Source: Clostridia bacterium (lineage in GTDB: Bacteria; Bacillota; Clostridia; TANB77; CAG-508). Taken from it: a stretch of DNA of 64,000 nucleotides. The translations under genes and the position numbers were made by a program. The notes beneath the pieces are model-generated. The model did no database searches. It was not told the origin of the DNA and was given only the letters and a program-made list of their open reading frames with translations. Positions 19,893 through 28,344 of this stretch are shown piece by piece. The stretch lies in assembly GCA_017437145.1 (NCBI GenBank), contig JAFSBT010000005.1:74017-138016 (forward strand). Reading direction: 5' to 3'. Numbering within the stretch: position 1 is the stretch's first letter; the number at the start of each line of letters is the position of its first letter.

Positions 19893-19920
19893 AAAATAGC
19901 CTATTTCAGGCTATTTTTTT
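19893..19920 (+). terminator. Intrinsic terminator after tRNA-Leu
   Basis: Stem AAAATAGCC / GGCTATTTT with a 7-nt loop and a T-run, starting immediately after the encoded CCA. Confidence 0.88.
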
Positions 19921-20139
19921 ATATCTGTAAATATATGAAAGTATTGAAAATAGACACTTTTTCATTCTACATGTCAAACAAGATATTGCACTATAGAAAG
20001 ATGCACACCAATAACTAATTTTGTTTGCAGAAAAATGTAATTTTATTTAATAGAATTAAAATTTTTTTATCAGAATGTAAATATCTAATAATTCACAACA
20101 AGTGAGTGAAATATTAGATATTTCCTTTAAGTTAAATTT

Positions 20140-21684
20140 TTACAATATATCTATTGGGTTTGCTATAATATTAATTTGTTTTAATCTATTTTCTATATCT
20201 TGTTTGATTTTATCATTATAATTAATATTTTTCTCACATTTTTCTTTGTATAAATAAACTTTCTCTTTGTAATGATTATCTTCTTTACCACTTTTTATAT
20301 AAAGTTCATAGTAAATATAAAGCAATTCTTTAGATGCTTCTATTAATTCATCTGCAATATCTTCAAGTAGCTCAATAGCTTTATTAATATTTTGTTTTAC
20401 ATCAATTTCTAAATTTCCATCTTTATAAAAGTATTTTGCTAAATTGTATTTTGACCATAGGCAAAGAGTAAATCTTAAACTTTCACTTGATATAGTATAA
20501 TAATGAAGTGCTTTTCTTAGGTTTTTTTCTGTGCTAATTCCTTTTCTATAAAATTCACCTATTTTGTTTGCCGCCCAACTTTCACCTAATTCAGCTGAAG
20601 AAAGATAATAATCATATGCTTTTTTATAATCTTTTTTATTTTCATATATTTTTCCTAAATTATTATAAGCATAGATATTTCCTAAAGATATAGCTTTTTC
20701 AAACATTTCAATAGCTTTGCGTTTATTTCGTTTTATATGAGGAATACTACCATTTAATATAATTAATCCTAGACTATTAAAAGCGTTAGAGCATTTTAAT
20801 TTTCTTGATTTATTGAAGTATTTGAATGCTAGGTACAAGTCTCTTTTTGATTTATTTCCTATATATCCTTCGTAATACAAATAACCTATTGCCCAATTTG
20901 CCACTGGATGATTATGTTCAGCTGCAATTTTATAATATTTATATGCTTCCTCATACCTTGATTTCCCTGTAGCTATTCCATGAAATTCCATAGATGCAAT
21001 TTCAAAACAAGCAAATGGATTATTTTTTTTTGCCAATTCATTAATACCTCTTATTGACCAAATTCCTGAATTTAATTGAACTTTAATGAAATCTTGAATA
21101 TCATTAACAGAAATGTTTGTGTCATAAATATTTTTTTCGATTATTTCATTTAATTGTTCATTAATATATATAGGTTGTTTCTTATCTAATATGACATAGA
21201 ATAATATTTGTATCATGAAATTATATAAATTACATTCTTCCAAATTTTTATATAATTCGTTGGATAACTTTATACTTACATCTGAATCATTTTTACTTAT
21301 AGTATATAATCTATTACAAATATGTTTCAATTTTAGACTATTATTTATTTGTTCTATCGTAATATTATCAACATCAATTTCTTCGATTTCAATTAATTCT
21401 AATATTTTTCCTATTGTAAAAATAAAAACGTTTTTATCTTGTTCAAACTTATTTTTCATTTCTTTAAAATAATTTCTGTATTTTGGATTAATTGCTCTAA
21501 GACCTGTGCAGTAATTATTCACAGTACTATCTGCAATATTATAAGTATTAAATATTATTGAAAATAAATCAGCCTGCAAAAACATATTAGTAGTATTTGT
21601 TTCTTCTTTTATAATTCTAAAAACATTTCCAACAGAAAGATAATTATCGTTTATATTCATTCTTATAAATTTTCTTTGCGACAT
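20140..21684 (-). CDS. Sel1-repeat protein with conserved N-terminal domain
   Basis: A 514-residue cytoplasmic protein with no signal peptide. The N-terminal ~110 residues ('NYLSVGNVFRIIKEETNTT', 'TVNNYCTGLRAINPKYRNYF') look like a separate conserved domain that I cannot name. From about residue 215 there are at least six Sel1/TPR-type repeats (for example 'AYKYYKIAAEHNHPVANWAIGYLYYEGYIGN' spread over two helices, then 'AIEMFEKAISLGNIYAYNNLGKIYENKKDYKKAYDYYLSSAELGESWAANKIGEFYRKG' in successive units). Sel1 repeats mediate protein-protein contacts. Upstream lie repeated GTGAATTTA...GTGA motifs, suggesting dedicated regulation. It is an isolated gene on its strand. Confidence 0.8.
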   Translation of the reverse strand: MSQRKFIRMNINDNYLSVGNVFRIIKEETNTTNMFLQADLFSIIFNTYNIADSTVNNYCTGLRAINPKYRNYFKEMKNKFEQDKNVFIFTIGKILELIEIEEIDVDNITIEQINNSLKLKHICNRLYTISKNDSDVSIKLSNELYKNLEECNLYNFMIQILFYVILDKKQPIYINEQLNEIIEKNIYDTNISVNDIQDFIKVQLNSGIWSIRGINELAKKNNPFACFEIASMEFHGIATGKSRYEEAYKYYKIAAEHNHPVANWAIGYLYYEGYIGNKSKRDLYLAFKYFNKSRKLKCSNAFNSLGLIILNGSIPHIKRNKRKAIEMFEKAISLGNIYAYNNLGKIYENKKDYKKAYDYYLSSAELGESWAANKIGEFYRKGISTEKNLRKALHYYTISSESLRFTLCLWSKYNLAKYFYKDGNLEIDVKQNINKAIELLEDIADELIEASKELLYIYYELYIKSGKEDNHYKEKVYLYKEKCEKNINYNDKIKQDIENRLKQINIIANPIDIL

Positions 21685-21720
21685 ATGGTTTCCTCCCTAT
21701 GTAATTATACTACTAAAATA

Positions 21721-21784
21721 GTTCACGGTCAATTATTTTGTGAATTTATCGTGAACCAAAGAATTTATTGTGAATTTACGTGAG
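21721..21784 (-). promoter_or_regulatory. Repeated GTGAA motifs upstream of the Sel1-repeat gene
   Basis: GTTCACG (21721-21727) is inverted relative to CGTGAAC (about 21750-21755). TTGTGAATTTATCGTGA is followed by a direct repeat, TTGTGAATTTACGTGA. The cluster begins 37 bp upstream of the start codon and looks like an operator array. The remaining sequence to 21885 holds nothing I recognise. Confidence 0.4.
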
Positions 21785-21885
21785 TTGGTTTTTATAAAAT
21801 AAAAATATACAATATCTTTGAAAAATTTTTTTTAGGTGAATTTTAATGGATAAAAATGAAATTATGAAAAAATAAAAATAAGTAA

Positions 21886-21993
21886 ATGAGTGAAAATGTT
21901 GGAATAGTATTAGATATTATTTATGCTACTCCTAATAATTTTACTAATATGAGACAATCCATGAAATTTTTAAATAATTTTTTAGGAGTGTGA
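21886..21993 (+). pseudogene. Short VanX-like (M15 D-Ala-D-Ala dipeptidase) remnant
   Basis: A 35-codon frame whose first half reads 'IVLDIIYATPNNFTN'. This resembles the 'DLRYATxNNFTG' signature near the N terminus of D-alanyl-D-alanine dipeptidases. No zinc-ligand region follows. It has no good ribosome site and its stop overlaps the start of the next gene (GTGTGA). Since the next genes act on the D-Ala-D-Ala terminus, I read it as a decayed or truncated dipeptidase gene. A short leader peptide is the alternative. Confidence 0.35.
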
Positions 21994-22772
21994 TTTCAAT
22001 AAAAGCGAACGTAAATAACTTAAATATAAATTATATAAAAAAAGGAAATGGAAAAGCAGTTTTAATTCTTCCTGGTTGGGGAACAAATGTTAATACTTAT
22101 ATGCCAATTATTAATTCGATGTCTGCTTATTCTACTGTTTACTGTTTAGATATGCCAGGATTTGGAGAGTCTGAAGAACCTAATACAAGTTGGAATTTAG
22201 ATAACTATGTAACATTTGTAGTTAATTTTATAAAAAATCAAAATATAAAAGAAGTAGACTTAATAGGACATTCTAATGGAGGAAGAATTATAATAAAATT
22301 GATGAGTCAGAAAAATTTAAATTTTAAAGTAAATAAAATAATATTAATTGGAAGTGCTGGAATAGTACACAAAAAGAGTTTATCTCAAAATTTAAAAATA
22401 AAAATTTCTAAATTTTGCAAAAAAATCTTGGAATTAAAACCTATCAAGACTATTTGTCCAAATTTGATATTAAGATTAAAAAATAGTTTTGGTTCTGAAG
22501 ACTACAGAAATGCAAGTCCAGTAATGAAACAAACTTTAGTGCAATTAATAGACCAAGATTTAAGAGAACTTTTACCTAATATAAATGTTCCATCTCTATT
22601 AATATGGGGTACAAATGATACTGCTACTCCTATATCTGATGGAGAAATTATGGAAAAACTTATACCAGATGCGGGACTTATAAAATTAGAAAATTGTACT
22701 CACTATGTTTTTCTAGAAAGACCTGCGTATGTGAATAAAATCATAAGTGCATTTTTAAATGGAGGTAATTAA
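21990..22772 (+). CDS. Alpha/beta hydrolase
   Basis: A 260-residue alpha/beta-hydrolase fold protein. The oxyanion-hole region is 'LILPGWGTN', the nucleophile elbow is GHSNGG near residue 92 (Ser), an acid is in 'IWGTNDTATP', and His is in 'NCTHYVFLERP'. There is no signal peptide. The start is uncertain: GTG at 21990 lies only one base after AGGAG, so initiation at a nearby non-ATG codon is possible. It overlaps the following MurF-like gene by one base (TAATG), and it probably trims or modifies a cell-wall precursor; the substrate is not deducible. Confidence 0.85.
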   Translation: MISIKANVNNLNINYIKKGNGKAVLILPGWGTNVNTYMPIINSMSAYSTVYCLDMPGFGESEEPNTSWNLDNYVTFVVNFIKNQNIKEVDLIGHSNGGRIIIKLMSQKNLNFKVNKIILIGSAGIVHKKSLSQNLKIKISKFCKKILELKPIKTICPNLILRLKNSFGSEDYRNASPVMKQTLVQLIDQDLRELLPNINVPSLLIWGTNDTATPISDGEIMEKLIPDAGLIKLENCTHYVFLERPAYVNKIISAFLNGGN

Positions 22773-24319
22773 TGAGACAAATTATTATAATAGAATATAT
22801 AATAAATTTACTAGTTTTGTTGATTTATCATATGCATATGTTTCAACTAAATTCATATTTTTTTAAGAAACATTTGCTTTGGATAAAAAATAACTATGCA
22901 AAAATTATAGTACAACTTTTAGAAATAATACTTCCAACACTGTTATTAGCTTTTGATAATAATATAGTTACTGTAATTGCTATATTGCTTTTAACTTTTT
23001 CAATTCTTTATAATTTTCCTAAAAAGAAAGCAAAGATAGCATTTAAATTTACAAATAGAGTTAAAAGAATGTTTATCACAGAATCTATATTAATTTTTCT
23101 AGTATTTATAATAAATAATAATGGAGACTTTATTTTTATAAAACTTTGTATTTTAAATATAATATCTCCTCTAATAGCTCTAATAGCTAATTTCTTAAAT
23201 GCTCCAATAGAGTATTTAGGGAAAAAATATTATATTAATCAAGCAAAAAAAATATTGAAAGATATGCCGAATTTAATAGTAATTGGGATTACAGGAAGTT
23301 ATGGGAAAACAAGTGTTAAAAATTTTTTAGCAAAGGCTTTATCTTCAAAATATGAAGTGTTAATTACACCGCAAAATTATAATACAACTATGGGAGTGGT
23401 AAAAACAATAAGAGAAAACTTAAAACCTATTCATCAAATTTTTATATGTGAAATGGGCGCTACAAACATTGGAGATATAAAAGAAATATGTGATATAGTA
23501 AACCCTAAAATTGGAGTTATAACTTCATTAGGACCTCAACATTTAGAAAGCTTTAAAACGATGAGTAATATTATAAAAACAAAATTTGAATTGGTAAATA
23601 GTGTTACAGAAAACAATGGGACTATATTTATTAATTATAATAATGAATATCTCGCTAAGCATGATATAAAAGGTAATGTTTTTGCTTATGGAGTTAATGA
23701 TGAAAGTTTAGATTATAATAGTTATAAATTAAATTCATCATCTAAAGGATTATCTTTTTCACTATTAGATAAAAATTCAAATAAAGAAGTAGAATTTAAA
23801 ACTAAACTTATAGGAAAACATAATATTATAAATCTTACAGGTGCAATAAGTGTTGCAAACTATTTGGGTATTCCATTAGATAAATTAGGACCTTGTGTTA
23901 GAGAAATTAAAAGTGTAGAACATAGATTACAATTAGTTTCTAACAGAAATTTGACTATAATTGATGATTCTTATAATTCTAATCCTATAAGTTCCAAATC
24001 AGCATTAGATACTTTAGCTGAATTTGAAGGAACAAAAATAATTGTTACACCAGGATTAATAGAATTAGGAGATGATGAAATAAAATATAATTTTGAATTG
24101 GGGCAATATATGACTAATATTTGTGATTATATATTTTTAGTAAAGAGTAAATCGGCAAAATCTATTTTAGATGGAATTTATTCTACAAATTTTAACAAAG
24201 ATAAAATACTTAATGTGACTACACCTCAGGAAGCAGTAGAATGTATATCAAAAATGAATATAGATGAAAAAATAATAGTTTTATTAGAAAATGACTTGCC
24301 AGATAATTATAATATATAG
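22772..24319 (+). CDS. MurF-like ligase with N-terminal membrane domain
   Basis: A 515-residue protein. Residues 1-150 contain several hydrophobic segments, unlike ordinary MurF. From about 165 there is a Mur ligase with the ATP-binding loop 'GITGSYGKTSVKNF', the central 'EMGATNIGDIKEI' and 'VITSLGPQHLESF' motifs, and the C-terminal 'IDDSYNSNPISSKSALDTL' of MurF. It should add a dipeptide such as D-Ala-D-Ala (or a variant made by the next gene's enzyme) to UDP-MurNAc-tripeptide. It overlaps the upstream hydrolase and precedes the ligase by 17 bp, so it belongs to a dedicated operon. The main MurF is expected elsewhere. Confidence 0.85.
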   Translation: MRQIIIIEYIINLLVLLIYHMHMFQLNSYFFKKHLLWIKNNYAKIIVQLLEIILPTLLLAFDNNIVTVIAILLLTFSILYNFPKKKAKIAFKFTNRVKRMFITESILIFLVFIINNNGDFIFIKLCILNIISPLIALIANFLNAPIEYLGKKYYINQAKKILKDMPNLIVIGITGSYGKTSVKNFLAKALSSKYEVLITPQNYNTTMGVVKTIRENLKPIHQIFICEMGATNIGDIKEICDIVNPKIGVITSLGPQHLESFKTMSNIIKTKFELVNSVTENNGTIFINYNNEYLAKHDIKGNVFAYGVNDESLDYNSYKLNSSSKGLSFSLLDKNSNKEVEFKTKLIGKHNIINLTGAISVANYLGIPLDKLGPCVREIKSVEHRLQLVSNRNLTIIDDSYNSNPISSKSALDTLAEFEGTKIIVTPGLIELGDDEIKYNFELGQYMTNICDYIFLVKSKSAKSILDGIYSTNFNKDKILNVTTPQEAVECISKMNIDEKIIVLLENDLPDNYNI

Positions 24320-24336
24320 AAAGGATTGGATTAATT

Positions 24337-25524
24337 ATGAAAATTAAAATTGGCGTATTTTTTGGAGGTAATAGTGTAGAGCATGAAGTATCTATAATAA
24401 CAGCTCTTCAAGCTATTGAAAATATTGATAAAAATAAATATGACATTATTCCTATATATATAACTAAGGAAAATAAAATGTATTGTGGTAATTTTATAGG
24501 AGATGTCAGAGAATATAAAAATATTGAAAATTTACTTCATGTTAGTTCGCAAGTTACATTAGCACAAAGAGATAATAAAGTTATATTACTAAAATGTAAT
24601 AAAAAATTTTATGAAAGCAGTGTGTATGATTATATTGATATTGCATTTCCAATTGTTCATGGAACAAATGTAGAGGATGGTACTTTGCAGGGTTATTTAA
24701 AAATGTTTAACATACCTTATATTGGAAGTGATGTCATCTCTTCTGCTTGTGGAATGGATAAGTATGTATGCAAATGTTTATTAAAAGATAACAATATTCC
24801 TGTTCTAGATTGTAAATGTTTTACTTTAAAAGATTACAATGAAAATCTAGAAAATATTATTAATACATTAGAAAAAGAATTCCGATACCCTGTAATCGTA
24901 AAACCTGTTAATTTAGGTTCTAGTGTAGGAATACAAATTGCAAAAAATCAAGAAGAATTAAATGATGCTATAAAAGATTCTTTTACCTATTCAAAGAAAA
25001 TACTTATTGAAAAATCAATCAAAAATTTACGAGAAATTAACTGTTCTGTTGTGGGAGATTATGAATTTGCAGAAGCTTCAGAATGCGAAGAGCCCATAAA
25101 AACTGATGAAATTTTAAGTTTTAATGATAAATATATATCTGGTGGTAAAAAATTTGGAGGTAACAAATCAATGAATGTTGGAGTATTAAAATTACCTGCA
25201 GATATTAGTGCAGAGGTAAAACAAACTATTCAAGAACTTAGCATAAAAACATTCAAAGTCTTGGGGTGCTCAGGAGTTATTCGTATAGACTTTATGATAG
25301 ATCAAGATACCAACTTAATATATGTTAATGAAGTAAATACAATACCGGGTTCATTATCTTTCCACTTATGGAAAGCAACAAATTTAAAGTATGCTGAATT
25401 ACTTGATAAACTTATTGATTTGAGCTTGAAAAGAAATCGTGAAGATAAAAACATAACTTATTCTTTTGATAGTAATATTCTATCAGGATATTCATTAAAT
25501 GGTTTGAAAGGTACAAAAATGTAA
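24337..25524 (+). CDS. D-alanine--D-alanine (or D-Ala--D-X) ligase family protein
   Basis: A 395-residue ATP-grasp ligase. It has the N-terminal 'GVFFGGNSVEHEVSIITA', the central 'PVIVKPVNLGSSVGI', the omega-loop region around 'SFNDKYISGGKKFGG', and the metal-binding 'YVNEVNTIPGSLSFHLW'. It is longer than typical Ddl (about 310-370) because of an insert near 75-105 and an extended C terminus. It resembles the VanG/VanC-type branch in length, so the second residue might be D-Ser or another residue; I cannot decide specificity by eye. Placed after a MurF-like ligase and a hydrolase, it probably makes an alternative peptidoglycan dipeptide. Confidence 0.85.
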   Translation: MKIKIGVFFGGNSVEHEVSIITALQAIENIDKNKYDIIPIYITKENKMYCGNFIGDVREYKNIENLLHVSSQVTLAQRDNKVILLKCNKKFYESSVYDYIDIAFPIVHGTNVEDGTLQGYLKMFNIPYIGSDVISSACGMDKYVCKCLLKDNNIPVLDCKCFTLKDYNENLENIINTLEKEFRYPVIVKPVNLGSSVGIQIAKNQEELNDAIKDSFTYSKKILIEKSIKNLREINCSVVGDYEFAEASECEEPIKTDEILSFNDKYISGGKKFGGNKSMNVGVLKLPADISAEVKQTIQELSIKTFKVLGCSGVIRIDFMIDQDTNLIYVNEVNTIPGSLSFHLWKATNLKYAELLDKLIDLSLKRNREDKNITYSFDSNILSGYSLNGLKGTKM

Positions 25525-25548
25525 TTTAATAAATTTGGAGGAATGTAT

Positions 25549-26148
25549 ATGTTAAAAAATGAAATAAATTTAACGTTGTCATCACTTATGAAGAATAAAA
25601 AAGCTTTTAAAAAATTTTATAAAACAGGTTATTTTTCTTATTCTAAAGATAAACCTTTTGAAGGGGCTGTAGCAATTGTTAATGATAAAGCAATAGTGTC
25701 TTTCTTACAAGATGTAGATGATGATAGTAAAGTGATTGCTACTGTTGCTTTTCAAGATAATACTACTATTGTTATTCAATTAAATGGAGAAGAATTTTTA
25801 AGAATTCAGTTCGGAAATTTACCATGTAGAATGAGTTCAAGTCTAGAGTCTGTTATTAGTGATATATCTTCAGTACGTAGACATTGTGCTGAAGCTGAAG
25901 AAAGATTAACATCTAGTAATCCTAATTTTATAAAAAGTATATTTTCTAAAAACACACCATCTTCAGATAGAAAATTATCAAAAGAAAAGGTTAGATTTTT
26001 ATTACAAACTACTCTAGATAAATTGCAAGAAACTCGAAATTTAAATAATCATAATCAAGTATCTCCTAAAGTTGAGACTACGGGATTTGATACCAATATT
26101 ACTTCTAATATTAGACCTTCTATTAATGATAAAGCACCAGAAATTTAA
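25549..26148 (+). CDS. Hypothetical cytoplasmic protein in the Ddl operon
   Basis: A 199-residue protein of unknown function. The start at 25549 is chosen because GGAGGA lies six bases upstream; the earlier ATG touches the ribosome site. The first 95 residues look like a beta-rich domain ('YFSYSKDKPFEGAVAIVND', 'KVIATVAFQDNTTIVIQL'). The rest is polar with a helical middle and a disordered Asn/Ser/Pro-rich tail. There is no signal peptide or membrane segment. It lies 24 bp after the ligase and probably belongs to the same transcript. Confidence 0.6.
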   Translation: MLKNEINLTLSSLMKNKKAFKKFYKTGYFSYSKDKPFEGAVAIVNDKAIVSFLQDVDDDSKVIATVAFQDNTTIVIQLNGEEFLRIQFGNLPCRMSSSLESVISDISSVRRHCAEAEERLTSSNPNFIKSIFSKNTPSSDRKLSKEKVRFLLQTTLDKLQETRNLNNHNQVSPKVETTGFDTNITSNIRPSINDKAPEI

Positions 26149-26230
26149 GTGTAAATATTTTGTTGAAAAATTTTAACAAATATATTATAATTAAATTGTA
26201 TTAATAAATGTTAAAAAGGTTGGAATAAAC

Positions 26231-26440
26231 ATGGAAGCATATATATTAAATATTAAGTTCAAAAATTGGCAAAATCAATTATGGTTTATAAATGAAAATT
26301 CTTCCGAAGTTAAAGAAAGATGGAAAGAAGCTTTAAAAGAAATTGAATCATTAAGAAATTTGTCAGATGACGCAATGGAATACCAAAATAATGTTATAGA
26401 GTATTTAAAAAAATTAGGATTTGCAAGAATTCAAAAGTAG
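26231..26440 (+). CDS. Small hypothetical protein
   Basis: A 69-residue protein with no recognised domain, rich in Trp, Asn, Glu and Lys. It has a short beta-like start ('AYILNIKFKNWQNQLWFIN') followed by a helix with regular Glu/Lys spacing. AAGGTTGG lies upstream of the ATG and a strong terminator follows three bases after the stop, which supports a real gene. It may end the Ddl operon. Confidence 0.5.
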   Translation: MEAYILNIKFKNWQNQLWFINENSSEVKERWKEALKEIESLRNLSDDAMEYQNNVIEYLKKLGFARIQK

Positions 26441-26442
26441 AT

Positions 26443-26485
26443 AAAAAAAGAAACACTTATTACTAAACGAGTGTTTCTTTTTTTA
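26443..26485 (+). terminator. Intrinsic terminator ending the 22-26 kb cluster
   Basis: Stem AAAAAAGAAACACT / AGTGTTTCTTTTTT with a 12-nt loop and a long T-run. It directly follows the 69-residue gene. Confidence 0.88.
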
Positions 26486-26658
26486 GTTTTGGCATAATGG
26501 ATAAAATATAAAAAGATATCTAACAGATTAATTATTCATTATAAATATTCTCCATGCAAATTACACTCTCTTGATGAAGGTTGCAAATTACCTTTTTCAA
26601 AGAGAGCAAAAGGTGGAAGATGGTTATTTTCAAAGACTGGCTTAGCGAAATGCCTTTC

Positions 26659-27513
26659 TTATTTTACATCTTCTTTTCTTTCAATATTTGTTTCTAACAA
26701 TTCAGGCTTTTTTAAATATTTAAAAAACAGCTTCATTGCAGTAGCATAATAAAAACCGTCACATATTCTTTCATCTGCAACTAATGCAAGAGAAATTGAC
26801 TTTTCTTCTTTAATTGTTTCTTCATCATAAATGAAACTTTTTTTCTTTTTACCCATAGCTACAAACATTCCGCAAGTTCCAAAATCATATATATGATGAT
26901 AAATAGCATCAAGTCCTAAAGAACCCACATTTGTTAAAAATGCTGAAGTATGGAAAGGACTTGCATTAATAATAGACATTGGCATTAAACCATGTTTATC
27001 TAACCACATTAAAGTATTAACTGCTGCTTTCATAATAAAATTAGGTACATGAGATAAAACTTTTGCTAACTTATCAGTGCTGTTTTCAGCTGATAAGTCT
27101 TTGTTTTCAATAATAATTTTATCTAATTTTTCTTTAACTTCAAAAATGTTTTCTGTACCATCAAATAATAATTTTACAGTAGTTTCTTCAATAGTTTCAG
27201 ACATTTCTTTTTTTATTGCAAGAGAAATATAAATTCCTTTTCTTGCAAAAGTTCTGCCATTCACAACAAATCTATTTAAACAAGGCTTTTCAGAAATTAT
27301 TCTAACTAATGCTGCGTAAATAATATTCATATATGAAAGTCTAATACCTTTTTCTTTTTCAACTTTATCAATATATGCATCTAAAGCAGAAAGTGCTATA
27401 TCTTGAGAGTAATAAACATGTGCATCACTTCTAGTTTTCATAACATGAGGGATTACTCTAAAAAAAGGCCCTATATTTTTAATTTTTCTACCGTCAGGTC
27501 TAAATCCGAACAT
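26659..27513 (-). CDS. Stand-alone 2-oxoacid dehydrogenase acyltransferase (E2) catalytic-domain protein
   Basis: A 284-residue protein of the CoA-dependent acyltransferase superfamily (chloramphenicol acetyltransferase / E2 fold). It lacks lipoyl and peripheral-subunit-binding domains. The C-terminal 'LALVADERICDGFYYA' corresponds to the DHRxxDG active-site motif, but its His position reads Glu ('DERICDG'), so classic E2 chemistry is doubtful. 'NVGSLGLDAIYHHIYDFGTCGMFVAMG' matches the family core. No dehydrogenase partners are adjacent. It may be an acyltransferase of unknown substrate or a binding protein. The gap 26486-26658 holds no gene I can support. Confidence 0.75.
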   Translation of the reverse strand: MFGFRPDGRKIKNIGPFFRVIPHVMKTRSDAHVYYSQDIALSALDAYIDKVEKEKGIRLSYMNIIYAALVRIISEKPCLNRFVVNGRTFARKGIYISLAIKKEMSETIEETTVKLLFDGTENIFEVKEKLDKIIIENKDLSAENSTDKLAKVLSHVPNFIMKAAVNTLMWLDKHGLMPMSIINASPFHTSAFLTNVGSLGLDAIYHHIYDFGTCGMFVAMGKKKKSFIYDEETIKEEKSISLALVADERICDGFYYATAMKLFFKYLKKPELLETNIERKEDVK

Positions 27514-27608
27514 AAAATCTCCCCTTTATAAAATTCATTATACATAACAAAGCAAAAATTTGCAAGAAAAAGGTCAAAAAAAATCGGAGGAGGAGAATTG
27601 TATAAAAA

Positions 27609-27731
27609 AGATGAATTGTAATTTAGAGGTGAGATGTGCGAGGTGTGAGGTGTGATTTTAGGGTTATGCTTCGTGGTTATTTTTTTATTTTCGCACTTCC
27701 CACATCACACTTCTAATATAAATTATAATTT
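27609..27731. repeat. Dispersed imperfect palindrome, GTGAGAGGTG family (copy 2)
   Basis: Outer arms ATGAATTGTAATTTA and AATTATAATTT flank GATGTGCGAGGTGTGAGGTG and its near complement TCGCACTTCCCACATCACAC. The centre carries TATGCTTCGTGG, also seen in copy 4. It fills most of the 356-bp gap between the acyltransferase and rpiB. Confidence 0.75.
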
Positions 27732-27869
27732 GCTGTATAAACGTAAAAATTATATATAAAAATCCAATTTATAACAAAAATATATATAAATGTTATAACA
27801 AAATTAGTATTGAATAATAAAAGAGAATATGTTAATATATGTATGAAATAATAATTAGGAGGTAATGCA

Positions 27870-28316
27870 ATGATAGCAATAGGTGCAGATCATGGCGGGT
27901 TTGAGTTAAAAGAAGAAATAAGAAAATTTTTAGAAAAAGAAGGATTAGACAACAAAGATTTTGGAGCATATTCAACTGACAGAGTAGATTATCCCAATAT
28001 AGCAAAAAAACTATGCAAAGAAGTACAAGAAGGAAAATGTGAAAAAGGAATATTAATTTGTAGATCAGGTTATGGAATGGCAATGGTTGCAAATAAATTT
28101 AAAGGAATAAGAAGTGCACCATGTTTTTGTACCAGAGCAGCACAATTTTCAAGAATGCATAACAACTCAAATGTATTATCATTAGGTGCAGATTACATTA
28201 CTACTGAAGAAGCTTTTAAGATAGTAAAAGTATGGTTGGAAACTGATTTTGAAGGCGGAAGACATCAAGAAAGATTAGATTTAGTAACAGAAATAGAAAA
28301 TGAGAATATGAAATAA
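27870..28316 (+). CDS. rpiB: Ribose-5-phosphate isomerase B family
   Basis: A 148-residue RpiB/LacAB-family isomerase of the pentose phosphate pathway, interconverting ribose-5-phosphate and ribulose-5-phosphate. The N-terminal 'GADHGGFELK', 'VDYPNIA' and 'GILICRSGYGMAMVANKFKGIR' hold the active-site Cys, followed by 'SRMHNNSNVLSLGAD'. The usual CGTGIG loop reads CRSGYG here, a variant seen in some family members, so a related sugar-phosphate substrate is possible. AGGAGG precedes the ATG. maf follows 28 bp downstream. Confidence 0.9.
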   Translation: MIAIGADHGGFELKEEIRKFLEKEGLDNKDFGAYSTDRVDYPNIAKKLCKEVQEGKCEKGILICRSGYGMAMVANKFKGIRSAPCFCTRAAQFSRMHNNSNVLSLGADYITTEEAFKIVKVWLETDFEGGRHQERLDLVTEIENENMK

Positions 28317-28344
28317 AAGACTATAGTAGAGGTGATTTCTTAAA

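Noticed and set aside
18284..19900. Integrative element using tRNA-Leu as attachment site
   Set aside because: No integrase and no duplicated tRNA 3' end near the pgi segment.
19785..20018. 77-residue frame across the tRNA-Leu gene
   Set aside because: It overlaps the tRNA, has no ribosome site and no recognisable protein sequence.
26486..26658. Possible gene or element remnant in the gap before the acyltransferase gene
   Set aside because: A minus-strand reading gives a short plausible peptide, but with no start signal or recognised family.
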